NCBI RefSeq assembly: GCF_042984175.1
Contig: NZ_CP155569.1
Coordinates: 310,001-374,000, forward strand
From: Mycoplasma_N cavipharyngis
Lineage (GTDB): Bacteria > Bacillota_I > Bacilli_A > Mycoplasmatales > Mycoplasmoidaceae
Length of the DNA: 64,000 nucleotides
Direction of reading: 5' to 3'
Program-made: the position numbers and the translations under genes
In this document: in pieces, positions 1-8,737 of the stretch
Layout of the letters: the number at the start of each line of letters is the position of its first letter
Numbering within the stretch: the stretch's first letter is position 1
Notes under the pieces: model-generated
What the model saw: the letters and a program-made list of their open reading frames with translations, nothing else
Database searches by the model: none
Told to the model about the DNA's origin: nothing

Positions 1-2
1 AT

Positions 3-248
3 CGATTAAAAAAAATAAATAAAAGTAAACCTAAAAATAATCTAGAACCAGAATTAAATACTAATGATTATGTCAGTTGACAATATGAATTAGTTGATGA
101 TTTTTTATATTGATTAATTCGTTCTGAATTAAAAATCAAACTTCGTTTTAAAGAGTATGTATCTAAAAAAATTTGAAGTGATGAGTTCAATAAAGAAGTT
201 TTAGTTAGGCTTAGAAAATATACTTTTTTAATCAAAAATCATTTTTAA
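3..248 (+). CDS. C-terminal end of an unknown protein (partial)
   Basis: Open frame entering from the left edge and ending at TAA. About 81 residues are visible, with three UGA codons read as Trp (for example in VSWQYELVDDFLYWLIR). The end is basic and aromatic (RLRKYTFLIKNHF). No start codon or domain is visible and I do not recognise the family. Because UGA must be Trp to keep the frame open, and the composition is that of real mycoplasma protein, I take it as genuine coding sequence. The gap to the next gene is filled by the tRNA-associated leader and pseudo-tRNA. Confidence 0.55.
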
Positions 249-279
249 AAAATTTTTATTAAATTTTTTATTTATTTAA

Positions 280-370
280 TATAATAACACTGTGTTTAGA
301 TAAAGGAAGTATCCTTAATCTTTAGCAACCTTAATAAGATTTTTGTATTAATTTACATAATCTGTTTTTC
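280..370 (+). promoter_or_regulatory. Promoter and two-hairpin leader, copy 1
   Basis: TATAAT at 280-285 is followed by two hairpins. The first (about 298-323) has arms AAGGA/TCCTT extended by AGAT/ATCT. The second (337-363) has arms AGATTTTTGTA/TACATAATCT and is followed by GTTTTT, so it looks like a weak intrinsic terminator. The same layout recurs at 676-760, ahead of the intact initiator tRNA. The second hairpin is conserved in sequence. The first is replaced by a different sequence that still folds. A small RNA or a structured tRNA leader are both possible. The structure is read by eye only. Confidence 0.4.
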
Positions 371-460
371 CGTGTAGTATCTTTTACTCTCCTGTTTTTT
401 TAAGGTTATAATAGTTTTTCTTTGTTTGATTTATTTGATCTAAAAAGCTATTTTTTATAT

Positions 461-541
461 TGTGGGATGTTAAGTAATTAATAGTTTCTTTTAAAATCAC
501 ATTTTGAAAGTTAAAGGTTCAAATCTTTCTTCCTACAACCA
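461..541 (+). pseudogene. Decayed tRNA copy (initiator-tRNA-like)
   Basis: The 7-bp acceptor arm still pairs (TGTGGGA/TCCTACA), a TTCAAAT T-loop remains and CCA is encoded at the end. The middle is scrambled: the D-arm is not recognisable, the anticodon region has become an AAAAT-CAC-ATTTT hairpin, and one extra base sits between the T-arm and the acceptor. The sequence just upstream (TCTAAAAAGCTATTTTT) is shared with the intact initiator tRNA at 821. This therefore looks like the degenerate half of a tandem duplication. It is unlikely to be charged. Confidence 0.6.
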
Positions 542-675
542 GTTTTAATTTATTGTTTTAAAATTTAATATCATTAAAAGATAAAAGTTTGAAGTTAAAA
601 TTTTGATAATTCTTATCTTTTTTTAATTATTTAAGAGAATTTAAAAAATTTTTGTGAAATTTTTATTTCTTTTAA

Positions 676-760
676 TATAATAGTAATGTGCTAAATACGA
701 ACCTAACTTTAGCATATTTGAAAGATTTTGTATTAATTTACATAATCTTTCTTTTATTTT
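676..760 (+). promoter_or_regulatory. Promoter and two-hairpin leader, copy 2
   Basis: TATAAT at 676-681, a TGCTAAA...TTTAGCA hairpin, then a hairpin AGATTTTGTA/TACATAATCT (723-748) followed by TTTCTTTTATTTT. It lies 5' of the initiator tRNA and parallels the leader at 280-370. The second hairpin plus T-run resembles an AT-rich terminator, so a short RNA of about 70 nt may be made here. Confidence 0.4.
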
Positions 761-820
761 AAATAGGTTTTGGTAGTTTTTCCTTAATTAAAATAATTAA
801 TCTAAAAAGCTATTTTTAAT

Positions 821-897
821 CGCGGGATAGAGCAGTTGGTCAGCTCGTCAGGCTCATAATCTGAAGGTCGGAGGTTCGAATCCTTCTCCCGCAACCA
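821..897 (+). tRNA. tRNA-fMet (CAT), initiator
   Basis: Complete cloverleaf with encoded CCA. The acceptor starts with C and faces A at position 72, the unpaired C1-A72 that marks bacterial initiator tRNAs. The anticodon loop is CTCATAA (anticodon CAT) and the T-loop is TTCGAAT. The anticodon stem reads TCAGG/TCTGA, so the three G-C pairs typical of initiators are reduced here to A-T, G-C and G-T. Such departures have been reported in mycoplasmas (established knowledge, from memory). First intact gene of the local tRNA cluster. Confidence 0.95.
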
Positions 898-902
898 TTT
901 TT

Positions 903-979
903 GGAATTGTAGTGTAGAGACCTAACACGCCACTCTGTCACAGTGGAGATCGCGGGTTTGAATCCCGTCAGTTCCGCCA
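903..979 (+). tRNA. tRNA-Asp (GTC)
   Basis: Acceptor GGAATTG/CAGTTCC, anticodon stem CCACT/AGTGG with loop CTGTCAC (anticodon GTC), T-arm GCGGG-TTTGAAT-CCCGT, and encoded GCCA end. It lies 5 nt after the initiator tRNA and is probably cotranscribed with it. Confidence 0.93.
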
Positions 980-985
980 TTTTAT

Positions 986-1050
986 GAATCTGTAATTTGT
1001 TTGGTATAAAATACCGTGGAAATTTTGATAGTTCGATTCTATCCAGATTC
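986..1050 (+). pseudogene. Decayed tRNA copy lacking an anticodon arm
   Basis: Acceptor arms GAATCTG (986-992) and CAGATTC (1044-1050) pair perfectly. The T-arm GATAG-TTCGATT-CTATC is canonical. A possible D-arm ATTT/AAAT with GG in its loop is present. Only about 14 nt lie between D and T arms, too few for a normal anticodon arm, and no CCA follows. It looks like a tRNA remnant with an internal deletion. It could also be a tRNA-like RNA or processing signal within the precursor. Confidence 0.55.
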
Positions 1051-1062
1051 TATAGTTTATTT

Positions 1063-1138
1063 GGAATTGTATGATTGTATAATTTTTATGATATAATCTT
1101 GTGACAAGCAACACCAAGTTGAAATCTCAACAGTTCCA
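1063..1138 (+). pseudogene. Decayed tRNA copy (tRNA-Asp-like ends)
   Basis: Begins GGAATTG (1063-1069) and ends CAGTTCC (1131-1137), the same acceptor pair as the intact tRNA-Asp at 903-979, at tRNA-like spacing. The interior no longer folds as D, anticodon and T arms; a GTTGA/TCAAC hairpin occupies the T-arm site. Two TATAAT boxes (1077-1082, 1092-1097) have arisen inside it and could drive tRNA-Phe 6 nt downstream. A pseudo-tRNA reused as a promoter is an inference. Confidence 0.45.
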
Positions 1139-1143
1139 TTTTT

Positions 1144-1219
1144 GGCTTTGTAGCTCAGTCGGTAGAGCAACGGACTGAAGATCCGTGTGTCGGCAGTTCG
1201 ATTCTGCCCGAAGCCACCA
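1144..1219 (+). tRNA. tRNA-Phe (GAA)
   Basis: Acceptor GGCTTTG/CGAAGCC, D-arm GCTC/GAGC, anticodon stem ACGGA/TCCGT with loop CTGAAGA (anticodon GAA), T-loop TTCGATT, and encoded ACCA. Last intact member of this tRNA cluster. Confidence 0.95.
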
Positions 1220-1428
1220 TTTTATTGATAGATTCTTTATTAATATCAAAATTAATTAGTTTTTCATTCTAATTATTTTGTTGTACTCATTTTTAATAAA
1301 ATTCAGATAACAAGTAATATATAGAAACAAACTTTATTAGTAACATTTTATTTCTAAATTTATTCATTGTCTTGGTTATCTTTTAATAGTAAGTCTGATT
1401 CTTAAGAAATTTCATTTAACCTTTTTAG

Positions 1429-1465
1429 CTATTTTTCGCATTTTTTGTGAGAAAAATAGTTTTTG
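1429..1465 (+). terminator. Hairpin terminator
   Basis: Inverted repeat CTATTTTTC / GAAAAATAG with a 13-nt loop followed by TTTTTG. Plausible end of the tRNA-cluster transcript. Confidence 0.5.
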
Positions 1466-1819
1466 TTTAATGATTGCGTCCTTGTTTATTTAATTCATAA
1501 TTTAATTTATTCTTTTTAAAATTATTATTTTTTAAAGTTTTAAAATACACAACCAACTTATTATCCTCTTTAATTTTTCAGTTTAAAAGTCCTTTCGAAA
1601 AAATAACTTTTTTGTTACATCAAATATATTTTTCTAATTCTAAAGATCTGTAATTTAAGTCTCTCTTTAAATACTAAAACCTTTTTTTATCCATAAAATT
1701 CCTCGATCTTTTAATTAATCTCTATTTTATTTTTATTACTTTCATTTAATTACCTATTTAAACTAGTCTATAAAACTTTTTAAATATTTAAGAATCAGAT
1801 GTCACAAGTTGGAATAAGT

Positions 1820-1825
1820 TATAAT
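1820..1825 (+). promoter_or_regulatory. Candidate -10 box of an orphan small transcript
   Basis: TATAAT with no gene behind it; the next strong signal is the terminator at 1922-1960. The implied RNA would be about 120-130 nt. No clear -35 box is visible. Confidence 0.3.
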
Positions 1826-1921
1826 ATACCTTTTTAATTTTTAATTGTTTTTTAGTTTTTCTTATTTTTTTATTCTTTTAAGTTATTAATAAACTAAAAC
1901 GTTTCTATATTAAAATCAATT

Positions 1922-1960
1922 AAAGAACCAGCATTGTTAAAGATGCTGGTTCTTTTTGTT
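1922..1960 (+). terminator. Strong intrinsic terminator
   Basis: Perfect 13-bp inverted repeat AAAGAACCAGCAT / ATGCTGGTTCTTT with an 8-nt loop and a T-run. It does not follow any protein gene. Confidence 0.8.
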
Positions 1961-2243
1961 GAATATCTATTCTAATCTCTAGTTATATTTAAGCAAATTA
2001 ATAGATTAAATATTGTATAATTTAACTAGTATGAAGTTATTGATTTTTAAATATTAAAAATAATTTAAATTTAAAATTAAATTCAACAATATTTTTCAAA
2101 TTAAAACTTATAACTCAAATAAATTTTTTAAATTAAGTTTAATAAACAACAATCAAGATATTAATAACTAAATTTTTATTTTTACTTTTATTGAATTAAT
2201 AAAATTTATAGATGAATTGCTAAAAAAATAGGAAAAACATAAA

Positions 2244-2717
2244 ATGACCGTTGGACAAATTATTTTATTATGTTTATGAGCAGGTATTATTTTAATTGCA
2301 ATCATAATTGAACTTTTTTTAACTTCTTATCTTTTCTTAATCACATCTTTAAGTTGTATTGCGCCATTAGTAATAGTATTTTTTTATAAAGAGTGATGGT
2401 CGATTTTAGTGCAATTGGGAGCTTTTGGAGCTAGTTGGTTTATTTTATTTTTCTTATTTTGAAAAATATTTAAGAAAATTAAATTTTTTAATTCTTACAG
2501 TAGTAAACTTTTAAACACATTAGTTGGTCGAACAACAGTTTTAACAAAACCAAGTTATATTAAAGATCATCCTGATTTTCAGTATGGGATTGTCAAAATT
2601 GATGGTAAATATTTTCGTACTATTAATGAAAATGAAAAATATTTACCTGAAAGTACTTTAGTTATTATTGATAAAATTATTGGTAATAAATTAATTGTTA
2701 AAACATATAATAAATAA
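2244..2717 (+). CDS. NfeD-like membrane protein
   Basis: 157 residues from ATG to TAA. Two or three hydrophobic segments fill the first 75 residues (around LLCLWAGIILIAIIIELF and FGASWFILFFLFW). A soluble C-terminal domain of about 80 residues follows, rich in short beta-type runs (GIVKIDGKYFRTI, LVIIDKIIGNKLIVKTY), which fits the OB-fold domain of NfeD proteins. NfeD proteins are encoded beside stomatin/SPFH genes and are thought to work with them in membrane organisation. The next gene, 38 nt downstream, is exactly such a stomatin. The call rests on topology, size and neighbour. Confidence 0.7.
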
Positions 2718-2755
2718 TCAATAAATATAAACAAAGAAATACATCAAATCATTTT

Positions 2756-3670
2756 ATGATCGGTTTAATTATTGGAATTACATTTTTAGTTTTATTTCTA
2801 CTCTTTTTAATTCTTTCAGTTGTTTTTTCAATTAAGATTGTGGCTCAAGCTGATTTTGTTGTAGTTGAACGTTTAGGTAAATATTCAAGAACTTTAACTA
2901 CAGGTTTGAATTTTATTATTCCATGAATTGAACGTGTTGTTTTAAGAGAAAATTTAAAAGAAAAAGTTTTTGATTTTTCTAAACAAGATGTTATTACTAA
3001 AGATAATGCCACTATTAAAGTAGATACAGTTGTATATTTACAAATTACTGATCCTAAATTATTTGTTTATGGCGTTGAACATCCAATCGCAGCAGTTGAA
3101 AATTTAACTGCTACAACTTTAAGAAACTTATTAGGTGAATTAGAATTAGATCAAACTTTAACTTCACGTGAAACTGTTAACTCTAAATTAACAATTATTC
3201 TTGATGAAGCTTCAGATAGTTGGGGCATTAAAGTGAATCGTGTTGAATTAAAAAATATTATTCCTCCATTTGAAATTCAATCAGCCATGGAAAAACAAAT
3301 GCGTGCTGAAAGAGAAAAACGTGCTAATATTTTAGAAGCGGAAGGTTTTAAAGCAGCAGCAATTTTAAAAGCTGAAGGTGAAAAAGAAGCAACCATTTTA
3401 TCTGCTCAGGCACGTAAACAATCACAAATTTTACAAGCTGAAGCAGTTAAAGAAAGTGAAATTTTAGTTGCTGAAGGTCAGAAAAAAGCAATTGAAATGC
3501 TAAAAAATGCTGAACTAGACAAAAAAGTTTTAGTGTGAAAATCATTAGAGCAAATTGAAAAAGTTGCTAATGGTAAAGCTACTAAAATTATTATTCCACC
3601 TAATTTACAAAATTTAGCTGGTACTATGGCAACTTTAGGTACTGTTTTAAACGATGAAAAAGGTAGTTAA
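2756..3670 (+). CDS. Stomatin/prohibitin (SPFH) family protein
   Basis: 304 residues. An N-terminal hydrophobic anchor (residues about 2-30) is followed by the SPFH domain, with VVVERLGKYSRTLTTGLNF near residues 38-56 and DVITKDNATIKVDTVVY near 78-94. A long Ala/Glu/Lys coiled coil follows (KAEGEKEATILSAQARKQSQ). The tail is PPNLQNLAGTMATLGTVL. Family members form membrane-associated oligomers that scaffold lipid microdomains or regulate membrane proteases. One internal UGA is Trp. Probably cotranscribed with the NfeD gene; tRNA-Ser lies just downstream. Confidence 0.9.
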
Positions 3671-3773
3671 TATTTTTAGTATAATCAAACTTAATAATTA
3701 GTTGAATTATTTAGTTTTTAGTAACTAATTTGTTAATTAATTTTTAGTATTAAAATTAAATATTACTAAAAAT

Positions 3774-3863
3774 GGAAGCTTACCCAAGTGGCTGAAGGGG
3801 TTGGTTTCGAAAACCAATAGGCACCAAATGTGCGCGGGGGTTCAAATCCCTCAGCTTCCGCCA
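3774..3863 (+). tRNA. tRNA-Ser (CGA)
   Basis: 90-nt class II tRNA: acceptor GGAAGCT/AGCTTCC, anticodon stem TTGGT/ACCAA with loop TTCGAAA (anticodon CGA), long variable arm GGCACC-AAAT-GTGC, T-loop TTCAAAT, encoded GCCA. Confidence 0.95.
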
Positions 3864-3888
3864 TTTTCAATTAAAGATTTAAACCACT

Positions 3889-3930
3889 AAAAATCCTTTT
3901 GATTTTATAATAATCAGAAGGATTTTTAAA
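3889..3930 (+). terminator. Hairpin terminator after tRNA-Ser
   Basis: Arms AAAAATCCTTTTGATT and AATCAGAAGGATTTTT pair with one mismatch around a short AT loop and end in a T-run. Confidence 0.7.
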
Positions 3931-4028
3931 TTTAATAATAATCAAATTAACAATATAAAATATTGTTGTCATCATCTAATTGATAAAATTATTAGAATAA
4001 AATTAGCAGATTGTTCAAGTAATTACTA

Positions 4029-4736
4029 ATGATTCATAAAAAACCAAAAATTAAATTTAATAAACCAGAAATTGAAGAAGTAAAATTTTTTTTCACAAGC
4101 GGTTGAAAAAGAATTTTAATTCGGTTTTTAGATTTATTATTTTTATATAGTATTAATTTAATTTTTATTTTAATGATTTTAGCCTATACTCCTAATAGTT
4201 CTTTAGGAAGTGAATTAACAAAATTAAATTATAGTTCATCACTAAATTATCTAATTGATCATTGAAGGGTGATTTTTTTATGAATTTATATTTGATTAAT
4301 CTATTATTGTTATTTTGTTTTGCTTGTTAAAATTAGTAAAGGTTGAACTTTATTTGGTTGAATTTTTAAAGTTAGAATTGTTAATGAAACAACATCTTTA
4401 AAAACAATTAAATTAAAATTATGACAATTATTACGTAAAGAATTAGTGATTTTATTTGTTTTTCCAACTTTTATGCTTTTATTAACAACTGTTTTAATTA
4501 GTTTACCAATTGAACAAAATATTTTTATATTAATTATTAACATTTTATTTCGTCAAAACTTAAATAACTCTAATACTACAATTAAAATTTTGTCGATTTT
4601 TTTCTCAATTAGTTTTTGAATTATTTTTTTTATGCAATTTTTATATTTACTAAGTACTTATTGAGCTAAAAAAAGACGAACATGACAAGATTCATATGGA
4701 TCAATTTATGTCATTAATTTTAAGCAAGAACAATAA
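4029..4736 (+). CDS. RDD-family integral membrane protein
   Basis: 235 residues. The N-terminal soluble part is followed by WKRILIRFLDLLFLYSINL, which carries the Arg and Asp of an RDD-domain first helix. Further hydrophobic segments follow, with a central loop KGWTLFGWIFKVRIVN matching the G-x-T/L-G...R region between helices in this family. The C-terminal helices end in KKRRTWQDSYGSIYVINFKQE. The function of RDD proteins is poorly defined; some are implicated in transport. Seven or more UGA codons are Trp. It sits 47 nt upstream of pcrA with the same orientation. Confidence 0.65.
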
Positions 4737-4783
4737 AATTAAATTAAGATGATATATAAAAATAATAACAAGAAAATTAGAAT

Positions 4784-7039
4784 ATGAATTTCAAAATTAA
4801 TGAACGTCAATTAGAAGCAATTAGTGCTGAATTAAAACCTTGTTTAGTACTATCTGGAGCTGGTACAGGAAAAACATTTGTATTAACAAAAAGAATTTCA
4901 TATTTAATTAATCATTATCATATTCTTCCATCAAGAATATGAGGTTTGACATTTACTAATAAAGCAAGTGTTGAAATTCAAACTCGAGTGAAAAACGAAT
5001 GTGGTTTTCTACCCAAACACATTGCTACTTTCCATAAGTCTTGTATTTGAATTTTACGAAAACATATTCAACTTCTCAATCGTAAGCCGAATTTTAAAAT
5101 TATTGGTAATGATGATCAAATTACATTAGTACGTAGGATCATTAAAAACTTAAACTTTCAATCTCATTTTGAAAAAAAAATTAAACCAAAAGTTTGTTTG
5201 GAATGAATTTTATATTTTAAAAGAAATGATATTAGTTTAGATGTTCAATCAATATGAATTTTTGAAAAATTACTGCACCGTCATAAAATTATTGATATTA
5301 CTGAACCAACTAGTGAACGTAGTTTAGAAATTTATCATGATTTTATTAAAATTTGTCGTCAGTATTGTGATACTTTAGTTGCTGAAAATTTAATTGATTT
5401 AGATGATATTCTAATTTATGCAGTTCGTTTATTAAAAATACCAGAAGTGCTAAAATATTGACAAAATGCTTTTGATGCGATTTTAATTGATGAATTTCAA
5501 GATACTGATCCAATTCAATTTAAAATTGTGAAACTAATTAGTGCTAAAAAACGTAATGTTTTTGTTGTTGGTGATCCTGATCAGTCAATATATGCTTGGC
5601 GTGGTGCTAGTCCAAGCATTATTTCAGATTTTTTAAAACTTTTTCCTGAAGCTAAAACAATTTTATTAGAAGAAAATTATCGTTCAACCCAAAAAATTTT
5701 AAATGTTTCTAACACATTAATTGATCATAATAGTGATCGAATTAAGAAACGATTATTTACTAAAAAATTAGGTGGTGAAAATATTTTTTCTTATTATGCT
5801 AATGATAATGAAAAAGAGTGTAAATGAATTTGTCAGCAAATTAAAAAATTAATGGCAGAAGATCCTGAAATTAAATATAACGACATTACCATTTTATACC
5901 GCAATAATTTCATTACTAAAAAAATTGAAGAACATTTAATTAATAACAAAATTCCTTATGTTGTTTTCAATGGAGTTAAATTTTATCAACGAGAAGAAAT
6001 TAAAACTTTAATTTCATATTTAAATTTAGTTTTATCAAATGATCCAATTTCAATTGAAAATGTATGTAATCTTCCAAGAAGAGGAATTGCTGATAAATCA
6101 TTTGAAACAATTTATACTTTTGCTTCAATTCAAAAAATTAATTTGTATCAAGCGTTTGAGCAAGCAGAAAATATTAAAGGATTAAGTAGTAATGCAATTA
6201 AAGGAGCAAAGAAATTTTGTGAAACTATTGAAAAAATTCGTCAATTAGATCGTAGTGATGTTGGTGTTTTAATTTGAAAAATTTTTGAAGTTAGTGGTTA
6301 TAAAGATTCATTAGATCCTTACATTGATGCTCATCGTTTTGAAAACGTTGAATCATTTATGAAATCTCTTTCTGAAATCCAAATTAATGATCCAAGTAAA
6401 AAATTAGAAGATATTCTTGATGAAATTACTTTATTTTTAGAATTAAATCAAGAAAATGATCAGGGTGCAGGTGATCGGGTTAATTTAATGACTATTCATG
6501 GTGCTAAAGGTTTAGAATTTCCTTATGTTTTTGTAATTCATATGACTGAAAGCATTTTTCCTTCCAAAAGAAATTTTGACTATTTTGAACAAATTGAAGA
6601 AGAGAGAAGATTAGCTTATGTAGCATTTACAAGAGCAATTAAAAGATTATTTATTTCTTCTTCAAAAGTTTTAGATTTTGCTACTAATTCATACTTCAAT
6701 GAATCACGTTTTTTTCTTGAAGCAGAAAAATGTAATGATGTGATTCGTCAAAAATTAGATTCGATTTTAGATTCTAAATGAAAAACAGCGAAAAACTATT
6801 ATGACTGAAAAGATCAAGATGATCAAAAAGAAGATCGTGAAGAAAACCATCTTTCTAAAATTGATCCAGAAAGTTTTTATGTTGGCGCTATGGTGCGACA
6901 TGAAATATTTGGCGCAGGTAAAATTGTCAAAATTTTTAATATTTCAACAATTAAAATTTTAAAAATCAAATTTATTTCTTCACATCAAGAAAAAGATATT
7001 GTGGCAAATAATCCTAAAATAAGTTTTTTGAAAAATTAG
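4784..7039 (+). CDS. pcrA: UvrD/PcrA-type DNA helicase
   Basis: 751 residues, normal for a superfamily I 3'-5' helicase. Walker A is SGAGTGKTF (residues about 24-32); GLTFTNKAS follows as motif Ia. The Walker B/DEAD-like motif is DEFQDTDPIQ (about 239-248) and motif III is GDPDQSIYAWRGA. Motif V is VNLMTIHGAKGLEF (about 565-578) and motif VI is RRLAYVAFTRA. It unwinds DNA during repair and replication restart and displaces RNA polymerase or recombinase. Many UGA codons are Trp. The C-terminus (FYVGAMVRHEIFGAGKIVKI) matches the Tudor-like tail of PcrA. The next gene, ymdB, starts 2 nt after its stop, so they share a transcript. Confidence 0.95.
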
Positions 7040-7041
7040 TT

Positions 7042-7887
7042 ATGCGTATTTTATTTATTGGTGATATTTTTGGTAAACCAGGAAGAAAAATGGTTAACCA
7101 ACATTTAAATCACTTAATTGAACAACATAAAATTGATTTTGTCATTGCTAATGCTGAAAATGCTGCACATGGTAAAGGAATTACTTGAAAAATTTACCAT
7201 CAGTTAAAACGAGCCAAAATTGATTTTTTTACAATGGGTAATCACACGTGAAATAAATCAGAAGGATTAGAAATTTTAGCCCAACAAGATGATATTATTC
7301 GCCCAATTAATTTAAGTGAAGATTTTATTCATTACAACATTGGTGTTGGTTCAAAAGTAGTTGTTGTTAATCAAACAAGAATTCGCATTACTAACATGTT
7401 AGGTGGATCAATTAAATTAATTAATGCTAATACAAAACAAAATTGTGTTTTAAATCCTTTTGTTTATTTAGAGAAATTTTTAATTGATAACCAAGATCAT
7501 GATATTCACATTTTAGATTTTCATTCAGAAACAACAAGTGAAAAAAATGCAATCTTAAGAGCTTTTAATGGTAAATTAAGTGCAATTTTAGGAACTCATA
7601 CTCATGTGCCTACTAATGATTTTCAAATTTATAATCATACAGCATATATTACTGATGTTGGAATGACTGGACCATTTGAAGGAATTATTGGTGCAGAAGT
7701 AAATTCGATTTTAGCAATGTTTTATCAAAAATCAGACAGATTTCGTTTAGATGTTGCTAAAGGATTAAAACAATTATCAGCTGTTGTTTTAGAATTTGAT
7801 CAAAATCATCAAATTAAAAAATTTTGACCAATTATTTTACGTGAAGATAATTTATCAGGAGCAGTATTAATGAAAAAAGTTAGTTAA
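7042..7887 (+). CDS. ymdB: YmdB-family metallophosphoesterase (2',3'-cyclic-nucleotide phosphodiesterase)
   Basis: 281 residues. Metal-binding motifs run in the family order: GDIFGKPGR at the N-terminus, NAENAAHGKG, GNHTW, then DFHSETTSEK and GTHTHVPTND. YmdB enzymes are calcineurin-like dimetal phosphodiesterases with activity on 2',3'-cyclic nucleotides and roles in RNA turnover and development in Bacillus (established knowledge). The start is 2 nt after the pcrA stop, which indicates translational coupling. The same helicase/phosphoesterase neighbourhood exists in M. genitalium as I recall it (MG244/MG246). Confidence 0.88.
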
Positions 7888-8033
7888 ATCAAAATTTGTG
7901 TAAATTTAATTTTTAAATTGAATCATAAATTAATTAATTAATTAGTGCTAACAACTTTAAGGTAGTGAAAGCAATTTATTAATAAAGATTATGATAAAAT
8001 TACAAAGAATATTATTTGAGAAATAAATTAAAT

Positions 8034-8645
8034 ATGTTAGTTATTCTTTGTGGTTTAAAGGGTTCAGGCAAATCAGTTGGTTTGGAAATTTTAAAAGCGC
8101 AAAATTATTCAGTTTTCTGTGTTGATGACTGAATTCATTATATTTATAATTATGGTGAAATTGGTTATAATGCCATTAAAAATAAATTAGGAGCAGAGTT
8201 TGTTGATAAAAATCAAGTACGTCGTGATTTAATCAATGAATGAATTTTTCAAGGTCATAATTCAGTTACTAATGAAAACCAAAATTTAATGAAATTAAAT
8301 TCGGTTATGTTACCTTTAATTAAAGCTAAATTAGTAAAACTAGCAGAAGCAGCTCGTAAATCAGACCAAGTTATTTTTGTAGAAATGGCGATTTATTTAA
8401 ATCACCAGTACTTTTTTCATGATGTTACTGATGCCATTATTTATGTTAAGCGCGATTATTTAATTTGCGATAATCCTACTCTTCATGCTGCAAAATATTT
8501 AAAACCTGAAATTAAAAGTGATTGGTATGTTGTTGAAAATAACACGACAATATCTCAATTTAAAAAAAATTTAGTTGAGCAAGTAGATAATTTAATTAGT
8601 AAACTAATGCGTCGTCGTTTACATATTACTACTGATGTAATTTAA
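8034..8645 (+). CDS. coaE: Dephospho-CoA kinase-like P-loop protein
   Basis: 203 residues. A P-loop GLKGSGKS lies at residues about 6-13, followed by VDDWIHYIYN with an acidic pair where CoaE binds substrate. The segment VDKNQVRRDLINEWIF resembles the CoaE V-D-R-x-x-L...F helix, and FVEMAIYLNH takes the place of the PLLFE strand. CoaE phosphorylates dephospho-CoA to CoA, the last step of CoA synthesis. The sequence is divergent and another small nucleotide kinase is possible. A strong terminator follows. Confidence 0.65.
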
Positions 8646-8675
8646 ACTTAACTTTTTTTTGAAAAAAAATCAATT

Positions 8676-8728
8676 AAAAAACCTTCTTAAAATGAAATTA
8701 ATCATTAAGAAGGTTTTTTTATTTTTTT
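8676..8728. terminator. Bidirectional terminator between convergent genes
   Basis: AAAAAACCTTCTTAA / TTAAGAAGGTTTTTTT inverted repeat with A-run and T-run flanks. It serves the + strand coaE-like gene and the - strand operon ending at 8738. Confidence 0.8.
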
Positions 8729-8737
8729 AATAATATA

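Larger units (their letters stand above)
1220..2243. other. Gene-free AT-rich stretch of about 1 kb
   Basis: No open frame of useful length is visible on either strand, even reading UGA as Trp. It holds two hairpin terminators (1429-1465 and 1922-1960), an isolated TATAAT at 1820-1825 about 100 nt before the second terminator, and TGTATAAT ending at 2021, a candidate promoter for the nfeD-stomatin pair. I see no rRNA, tmRNA or RNase P signature. Confidence 0.5.
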
